Made by a program: the position numbers and the translations under genes. From Trema orientale (Eukaryota > Streptophyta > Magnoliopsida > Rosales > Cannabaceae), in contig JXTC01000054.1 in the NCBI GenBank assembly GCA_002914845.1, positions 213,466 through 277,465 of the forward strand: a DNA stretch of 64,000 bases, given 5' to 3'. This document shows positions 57,641-64,000 of this stretch, one piece after another. Positions within the stretch are counted from its first letter, which is position 1. Each line of letters begins with the position of its first letter. Below the pieces are notes generated by a model. The model did not search any database and was not told where the DNA came from. It worked only from the letters and a program-made list of their open reading frames with translations.

Positions 57641-59132
57641 GTACTCCAAATTGAAGGATAACTTACATGGGTTTGGTTGGTTTTACCAAACTATCCTTGA
57701 CCAACATGCAATAATAGACATAAAATTAAAAAGGGTGCCTTAAGTGGTGTTCCAATGACATACGTAGTGCCCTTTGGGAATCTTTGCGATAAGTCAAGTT
57801 TGCCCATTGGAGGGATTGTTCTTATTGTCTGAATGACGATTTTGTACTTTCTAGCTGTCTGTCAACTTATTAGGTAATAGTTATCTTCTTGTTTACCAAT
57901 TTGAGGTTGACTACTATACCCTTTGCTTTATAATAGATAGGTGTCATTCAGTTGGGACATGGGACCAAATTTGAGGGACTTTTAAGGGTAGTTCCATGTA
58001 TAATAGACCAATAATACTAGTATAGTTTAAATACACGTATATCTACCATATAGAAGGTCCAAAGGGTCTCATAATTGGGCTTTCTCTGTTCAAGTCTTGA
58101 GCTGTAAGCAAATATGGTCCTTAGTTTCTGGTAATAATCTCATTATTAAGGCTTTGAGTTTAACTTAATAGAAATTTGATGCATATTGCCTCATGAAGCA
58201 AAACTGTGCTTTTTTGTCAAACACTAGTTCACCCTAAGTTTATACATAGTAGATAGGCATAAAATGGTGTTAGAAAATGTGATGGTTTCTAATTGTTTGT
58301 GTTATCACGTTATTGGTTTTGGTAATGTAAGTAACCGACCTTTTAAGATTAAACATTCCACGTGGCAAAATTCAAACCAAAAATCGACTGCAAACCTCAT
58401 GTCTGAAAATAATCTTGAAATTTGGTGAAGGCTATAATTTGGTTTTGGACTACAGAAGAACTATGTTGTTATCAATTAGAGAGAAGATTAAGATAACAAT
58501 GGAAAAACATGGGACCGAAAAAATAGAGATTTGGTTCAATTTCCTTTCCTTCCGCTGTTTTTAACTTATAAATATTTGTGTTATCATTTTATTGGTTCTT
58601 ATAAGAAGAGTGATCACATCTTCGCATTAAGTATGCCACATGGCACAATGTACACAATTTTTACAGCAAAATGCTCTGCATAAGCCACTTCATATTATGT
58701 CATTTTGAGGATAATTTTGAGTTTAATGATAAAAACATCTAAAGGTTAATCATGCAAATCAAGACTCTCTTTATCCACGTACTCTCTTTTATAGATGGTT
58801 CTCGAAGACTATACAAAAATGTAATAGCACGGCTCTAAGTGATTTTGACTTTATCTTTTTTTTTCCCTTCTTTTTATTCCACTTTTCTTTTTAATCCCTA
58901 AGATAACATCAAACGTTCTTTTACTTTAAGTGGGCACAACCTGAAACTTGTTTCTCTGCCTAACACCAAACCATACTGAAAAAGTTACAACAGTTTCTTT
59001 TTTTCCTATTGTGATACTAAAAATAAAGAATATTCTTTTAACTTTTGATCCAAAAAAGCGGATAAAAATGGTATTTCAGGGTATTGGTATTAATGTGCAA
59101 CAAAAATTGATCTATATGCTTGTTATAACTTA
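57641..59132. other. Intergenic, nothing recognised
   Basis: AT-rich, no convincing coding or repeat structure. Confidence 0.5.
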
Positions 59133-59320
59133 GGGCGTGTCTACAGTAAAGGCGTCCCTGCGTAGGGCCCTGTCTATACACCGTTTGATGGGAATCTGTG
59201 TATAAACAGATTCTCCACAGATTCCTGTTATTCCCCACAGATTTCCATCAAACGGTATATAAAGGGTGACCCTACGTAGGGGTGACCCTACGTAGGGGCG
59301 CCCCTACTGTAGCCCTCCCC
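59133..59320. mobile_element. Small inverted-repeat (foldback) element with 9-bp TSD, Mutator-like
   Basis: 188 bp flanked on both sides by TATAACTTA. The arms fold on each other: left CTACAGTAAAGGCGTCCCT, GCGTAGGG, CACCGTTTGATGG, AATCTGTG; right the complements, with GGGTGACCCTACGTAG-type repeats giving an extra ~18 bp. The 9-bp target duplication favours Mutator-like origin over hAT (8 bp). No coding capacity. Confidence 0.82.
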
Positions 59321-59893
59321 TATAACTTATTATCATTAAAGAGGAATGGAAAAGAAAAAAAGAAATTATTAGATAAAGGGGGTAGATCCAACCATGAAAA
59401 TTTTAGTTAAAGAAATGATTGTAAGGTGAATAATATTAAACATGAGTTAAAATCAAGAAAGGGCTGGATGAATTTGGATTTGTAAGATACTTAAAAGAGA
59501 ATGAAAGCAAATTAGAGTGCACCAAGCTACGAACTCGACTAGCTTTATAATCATATATATTTTAAGCCAAGTAAAGATTTACATGATAGTTGACACATAT
59601 CTGCCTAGCAGATACTATATACTTATATGCTCTATACAGAATAAAGGAAAAACAGATAAAAGTAAAATCTAATACCAAAAGACGACAACTATAATGAATG
59701 GTGCCGACAAGACCATTTTTAAATATTATACCACATAGTTAATGTAAGATAAACCATAGTTAAAATTTTCGAGATAGAGATTAAAAAAAGGCCTCACACA
59801 AAATAGTAGTACATTCTTACATACTTAACCACCTTTTTTTTCTTCAACTAGTAGATTGGATAAAGAAAACCAGGAAAGCAAAACGTTAGCCAA
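59321..59893. other. Intergenic, 3' side of the DUF7722-like gene
   Basis: AT-rich; expected to hold the 3' UTR of the minus-strand gene at 59894-60190. Confidence 0.45.
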
Positions 59894-60190
59894 TCACATT
59901 TGATCCGGCCATAAGAAAGCTCCCATAGCAAACTTTCTCTTCTCCTCCAAAGACCCCTTAACAGTGATGCCATATTCTTTGAGAAGCATATCGAGCTTCC
60001 ATTCTTCCATCTTCTCATAATCTGCCTTGTTATAACTTGGATAGTGAAGAGGCAATTGGAACCCATCTGGGTATTCTTCCTCCTTGCAAATTGAAATCAC
60101 TTGAGTCTTTTCTTTTGCTCCCTTTGTCATCTCAACATTTTCTGGGTGACCCAATGTAAATGCATAGTTTAGGAACCACTTCAGTGCCAT
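59894..60190 (-). CDS. Small conserved plant protein, DUF7722-like
   Basis: Single-exon, 98 aa: MALKWFLNYAFTLGHPENVE, then GFQLPLHYPSYNKADYEKM, EEWKLDMLLKEYG, and an end in EKRKFAMGAFLWPDQM. The central and C-terminal text matches my memory of small plant proteins annotated with the DUF7722 domain; their function is unknown. There is no signal peptide or membrane segment. On the minus strand TGGTACAG lies ~50 bp before the ATG and could be an acceptor for a leader intron. A frame on the same strand at 59848-60066 is a shadow. Confidence 0.82.
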   Translation of the reverse strand: MALKWFLNYAFTLGHPENVEMTKGAKEKTQVISICKEEEYPDGFQLPLHYPSYNKADYEKMEEWKLDMLLKEYGITVKGSLEEKRKFAMGAFLWPDQM

Positions 60191-61160
60191 TTTTCTTTGA
60201 TCTTTAATTTTTTTTTTCCTCTGTTAAACCTGTACCAAAAAAGGAAAAAGGAAAAAAAAAAAAAAAAGATTACTCTAAGGGAGAGCTCAAATCAAGCTGA
60301 GGAAAAAACTTGTGGCCTGCAAATATTTATATGAGGCTATAGGTTATGGTTTTAAATGCAAATATTTATGTAACCATAAAATATCTTTGTATTATGGTTG
60401 GGGTTGTGGGGGTGGGCGTGTGTCTTAAATGCTGTTTGTTGTAAGAGATTTTCATTTTAGACCTTTGTGTTATTGTAAGTGGTTGTTAGTCACTTTTGAT
60501 AGTTGAAAAAATTAACAACTTGCATTAAATTAAGTTTGATATTGTGGTGATATTTTTTTGTCATGATTTCAAGAATTTCTTCAAGTGGTTTCTCTGATAG
60601 GTTCAAAAGGTAATATTGAACAAATTTAATTTCGTTTGCTTTAAGTATATTAAGCAGCATTTTGTTTTGATTTGGTGTCTTGGAAATGAAAATCTAGAAA
60701 ATATCCTCGTAAGGAAATTTACGCATACCTCTCAGTTCTCCTCAGATGGCCATCAGCTACTACAGTTAGGCCCATTTTCGGCCCTGGGTTGAGTTAATTC
60801 ATGGTAGAATAGCCCAAACTGCTCATCGTGGGGCTTGGACAGAATCCACATTCTTGTATGTTGCCATTGGTCCTTGAAAACGAAAATCTGGGACTGAGAA
60901 AAACTTAAAAAGGAAAATAAAATTTGGGGTAAAATGACTTTTTCTAATGATATCATACAGTTGCATGACAGGAGGTAATATAATTTATAACCCATAAAAT
61001 TATGATTTTTTTAGAATTGATGAATAGTCATAAATTGTGACAGTTGTGTAACACTATTAGAAATATCATTTTTCAAAATATTTATAAAAAAATCATTTTA
61101 GTTCAAAATAATACTATTCATGTCAAATTTCCGAACTTAAATCCAACAAAACTCAAAATA
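60191..61160. other. Intergenic, nothing recognised
   Basis: Upstream of the DUF7722-like gene. A-rich run at 60255-60270. The minus-strand frame at 60753-60995 shows no recognisable domain. Confidence 0.45.
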
Positions 61161-61540
61161 GGGGAATTTCAGTTTTTTATTAGTAATATTTGCAAAAAAA
61201 TACCCTCATATTTGGATGTTCTGTAATTTAAATCCTGACGTTTGGATTCCGCAAAATAATATTTTGAGATCTACGAATTTCTAATAATCAATACCCTGTG
61301 TTGATTTTTAACTGATAAAATACAATAATATCCTCAAAATTAAGATGAATAATATGGATGAATCTAGTTTTAATTGAGGATATTATTGTTTTTTTGTTCC
61401 TAAAATTGATCAAAAAAATCTGTCCTGGATATTAATTTTCAGAAATTCTTAATCTCAGAGTATTCTTTTGCAGAGTCCAAGCTTCAGGATTCAAATTACA
61501 GAACGCTCAAACTTTAGGGTATTTTTTTGCAGTTATCCCT
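61161..61540. mobile_element. Long-arm inverted repeat, probable MULE/foldback MITE
   Basis: Arms of about 105 bp at 61191-61300 and 61430-61531 pair with ~80% identity by eye (GCAAAAAAATACCCT, TTCTGTAATTT.AATCCTGA.G.TTGGA.TC, GAGAT..A.GAATTTCT). The right end continues GTTATCCC, so its complement GGGATAAC-TGCAAAAAAATACCC looks like a Mutator-type terminus. A loop of ~130 bp separates the arms. No target duplication could be fixed. Confidence 0.65.
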
Positions 61541-61964
61541 TTTTATTATTATTGTGGATAAGTGAATTAAAAAAAATGTATTTAGCTTTATAGTAGTTTT
61601 CATTACAAAATTTTGCTATAAATCTAATACCATCCCATAAACTACTGCCATTTCTTAGCCTAAATTCTTCGAATTTCGGAATACAAAAAGAAATTTGAAA
61701 AAATTCCAAACATCTTTTCTTTTGAATTATTGTAAGTGATCTATTAGGTGACTCTTGGTCACTCGATTACTAGAGGTCATTTGGTGAGTGACTATATCCC
61801 TTGTTTGCTATCATGTGGTTATACTAAGGATCTTATTTTATATGTCACTTTTTCTAATATCACCTGATGTAACAGATGAGTTGTCCTTGTTGAATTAAAA
61901 TTTAAAACACATACATTAATAACATTTGACGATTGTATAGTGATAAATTATATATTACATTATG

Positions 61965-62176
61965 TGGTGAGTTGGTTCAAGTGGTAAGAGTACTCACTAC
62001 GTGGGATTTCGGTCCTAGGTTCGAGTCATACCAAATGTAGGAGTGAAAATCTATGATCCTTAATGGAATGGGGTGTGGATTGAATAGTAGTAGATATTTT
62101 CCTTTAATTTGCAATAAATAAAAATCATTAGTTAAGCTCCACTTATAAAATCTATATATATATATATATATATATA
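61965..62176 (+). repeat. tRNA-derived SINE
   Basis: GTTGGTTCAAGTGGTAAGAG (A box) at 61971 and GGTTCGAGTCA (B box) at 62018 are spaced as in a tRNA gene. The head does not fold into a normal tRNA with a closed acceptor stem. A non-tRNA body and an AT-repeat tail (62156-62176) follow. The layout matches Au-like plant SINEs, though the tail is TA rather than poly-T. Confidence 0.6.
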
Positions 62177-62409
62177 AAGATAAGATACTTAGTATTATCT
62201 ATCACATAACTAGATCATATGCATATTCCACTAATAAGATTTTCATCCAATTAATTTTGTCATTATAAGGTTAATTCCTTTGAAGATCCAATAAATAATA
62301 GATTTTCTAGATGAATATTGGACCAAACGGAGAAAAAAAATTCTTTTACAACAAGATAGAAGAAGAAAAAGAAAATAAATATAGAATATAAATTAAGAGA
62401 TTCTAGTTC

Positions 62410-62830
62410 AGTATCAGGGGGAGTCACTACTTTGCTAGTCTATGTAGATGATATTTTGGTAATAAGAGATAGCCTCGAAGGTATGGAAAGCCTGAGAAAA
62501 TGGGGTCTACATTTCACCAGCTTGAGTGGACAATATCCACTCATAAGCTTGAGTGGAAATGTCGAGAGAAGTATTGATAGCTCACGTGGTGTGAGCTCAG
62601 CATATGCATACAAGTGCACTTAGTATAAGCAAAAGAATTATATTTATTCCACGTGCACTAAGCATAGGTAAAAGTATACTGGCAGTCACGTGTGTTCTCT
62701 GAATGTATACGTAGCTAATTAAATATTCTTGTGTAAGAATATTTATAACCAAGAGAGTCATATATTTATGTATGAGTGCTATACCGAATAATAATAAGAG
62801 AGAATTATAATTCTTGTATTACGTCAAATA
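62410..62830 (+). pseudogene. Copia RT fragment joined to LTR-like sequence
   Basis: 62420-62520 reads GGVTTLLVYVDDILVI in plus, the copia reverse-transcriptase catalytic YVDD block. It ends abruptly and continues into sequence with repeated ACGTG-type motifs and a CAAGAGAGTCATATA..AAGAGAGAATTATAATTC stretch resembling the 3' part of a copia LTR. RNase H and the rest of pol are deleted. Confidence 0.65.
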
Positions 62831-62894
62831 CTTTAATAACATTCAACGATTTTATAGCAACAAATTATATGCTACATTAGACGGTATTGAAATA

Positions 62895-63131
62895 TGTTGA
62901 AGATTTGGTTAATATTTTGTATTTATGGTGGATTATATTTTGTATATTTAATTTTATTTATTTATTCCTGATATATAGCTATTTAGATAGGTTCTGTTTT
63001 ATAACCAAATCAGGTTGATTAGGAGTATCAGTTTATTTCCTTTTTCTGTATGATATACAGCCTGTATATATTGAGACCTTCACGTCTCTGTTTAAGCAAT
63101 GAAGAAAAGTTTTCAATTCTGGAAAACTTCA
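62895..63131 (+). mobile_element. 5' LTR of a copia retrotransposon
   Basis: Starts TGTTGAAGATTTGG and ends ..AACTTCA directly before the primer binding site at 63132. 237 bp. The left flank AAATA would be the 5-bp target duplication, but the right end of the element lies outside the window. Confidence 0.85.
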
Positions 63132-63143
63132 TGGTATCAGAGC
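63132..63143 (+). promoter_or_regulatory. Primer binding site (initiator tRNA-Met)
   Basis: TGGTATCAGAGC is complementary to the 3' end of plant initiator methionine tRNA and immediately follows the LTR, as in most plant copia elements. Confidence 0.9.
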
Positions 63144-63384
63144 CAAGATAAGGTTCTTTTTCTCAGCCTTCATCGCTGATTTTTCCAAGTTATTCTTGCT
63201 GCTTCTCTTGGGTCACTTCAGTACCCTGTTTTGCTTTTTTTTTTATTCCTGAACAGAGTATTCTAAGGCAGCTTATTTTCTCATTATCCCTTTGATTTTT
63301 TTTTTAGCCATTCTTCTTGCTAATTTGTCCAGTTTTTCCTTGCTGCTGCTACCCATCTTTCGTCTTGTCATCATCGTTGTAATC

Positions 63385-64000
63385 ATGACAGAAGCAACTA
63401 AGCCCATTGGAACCCCATCAATTACACCCACTTCTCACATGATCATCCATTCTGAAAATCCCAACCTGCAGATTTCCACGGTCAAATTGAATGGGAAGAA
63501 CTTCATGGAATGGTCTCAATCAGCCAAAATTTCCCTCATAAGCAAAGGGAAATTTAAATATGTTTCAGGAAGGGTTGTGAAACCTGCGGAAGATGATGCA
63601 ACGTACGAGACTTGGGAAGCAGAAAACTCAATGGTGATGGCATGGTTGATAAATTCCATGGAACCGAAGATCAGCAAGGCTTATCTACTTTTTCCTACAG
63701 CAAAGGATATTTGGACGGGGGTCAACAGATCCTATTCAAAAGAAGGTTTCGACTCTCAAATTTTTCAGATCAAAAGACTGATAATTAATACAAAGCAGGG
63801 AACTTCTGGAATCACTGAATACTATAGTACCCTTAAGGGATTATTCAACGAATTGGATCTTTATCAAAAGACTGAAATGGAGTGTGCAACTGACATGAAG
63901 AAATTCAAAAATTTGCTGGAAAAGGAGAGTATTTATCAGTTCCTCCTTGGTCTCAATTCAGATTTTGGCCAAGTTTGTGATCGTGTGATTGGGAAAGATC
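63385..64000 (+). CDS. Copia gag polyprotein, N-terminal part (runs off the window)
   Basis: Open from ATG at 63385 for 205 codons to the window end with no stop. It begins MTEATKPIGTPSITP, then STVKLNGKNFMEWSQSAKIS (the copia gag 'LNG.NF..W' block), AWLINSMEPKISKAYLLFPT, DIWTGVNRSYSKEG, QIKRLIINTKQGTSGITEYY and IYQFLLGLNSDFGQV. This is the retrotransposon capsid domain of the DUF4219/UBN2 type. The intact frame after an intact LTR and PBS suggests a relatively young element; protease, integrase, RT and the 3' LTR would lie beyond 64000. Confidence 0.92.
   Translation, partial: MTEATKPIGTPSITPTSHMIIHSENPNLQISTVKLNGKNFMEWSQSAKISLISKGKFKYVSGRVVKPAEDDATYETWEAENSMVMAWLINSMEPKISKAYLLFPTAKDIWTGVNRSYSKEGFDSQIFQIKRLIINTKQGTSGITEYYSTLKGLFNELDLYQKTEMECATDMKKFKNLLEKESIYQFLLGLNSDFGQVCDRVIGKD

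Noticed and set aside
62013..62030. Possible true tRNA gene at the GGTTCGAGTC motif
   Set aside because: The acceptor and anticodon stems do not close, and the sequence continues into a SINE-like body and AT tail.

Overview
The window is nuclear DNA from a flowering plant, probably a eudicot. It is AT-rich and intron-containing, with very short exons, plant-type genes and a dense load of plant transposons. No prokaryotic operon, CRISPR array or organelle gene block was seen. The species cannot be named from the sequence alone.

Genes I can support: SPO11-1, the meiotic double-strand-break transesterase (47703-51906 +, 15 exons reconstructed, 367 aa); a vacuolar-type two-pore K+ channel of the TPK/KCO family (36358-37599 -, two coding exons plus a 5'UTR intron, 355 aa); an F-box protein with an F-box-associated domain (42427-43623 +); a DUF4408/DUF761-type membrane-anchored acidic protein (56678-57496 -); a small DUF7722-like protein (59894-60190 -); a two-helix membrane protein with a histidine-rich tail (31496-31852 +); and two tandem copies of a small secreted protein built from a GGTLTV(D/N)-type repeat (4315-4716 and 8917-9324 +), which I do not recognise as any known family.

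Layout. 1-9816: a ~4 kb tandem duplication (about 1489-5497 and 6192-9816). Each unit carries the first exon of a Bet v 1/MLP-like pseudogene (minus strand), the secreted repeat protein and a piece of LTR; one matching second exon sits between the units. 9817-19100: transposon territory, with a CACTA-type terminus, a CAF1 deadenylase pseudogene, an LTR-like leader, a 5'-truncated copia element and a CACTA-like element with GCGACGAC subterminal repeats set inside duplicated LTR-like sequence. 19190-31205: a second tandem duplication (unit A ~5.2 kb, unit B ~6.7 kb) whose right edge is the distal promoter of the histidine-tail gene. Unit A is interrupted by a GC-rich hAT-like element. Unit B is interrupted by a 2 kb Mutator-like element that contains a ~72 bp minisatellite, which is in turn split by a PIF/Tourist-like MITE. 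31496-38430: two genes and a hAT element with a perfect 8-bp target duplication. 39500-45000: the F-box gene, repeated promoter blocks, a relic F-box locus lacking its coding region, and a 951-bp PIF/Tourist-like element. 45190-52000: SPO11-1, preceded by a broken copy of its own last four exons, with a MITE ~100 bp upstream of the ATG and an LTR element carrying a Ty3/gypsy gag relic inside intron 2. 52000-61000: two small genes and a small inverted-repeat element with 9-bp TSD. 61000-64000: a long inverted repeat, a tRNA-derived SINE, a copia RT fragment, and a fresh copia 5' LTR, primer binding site and open gag running off the window.

The genes do not form a pathway; the coherent story is structural. 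Three separate local duplications each left intact-plus-broken gene copies, and at least ten transposon insertions can be placed, several to the base, because a duplicate gives the empty site or the target duplication is preserved. The least explained item is the secreted repeat-protein pair: all its between-copy length changes are in frame, while the surrounding non-coding sequence is full of frame-breaking indels.
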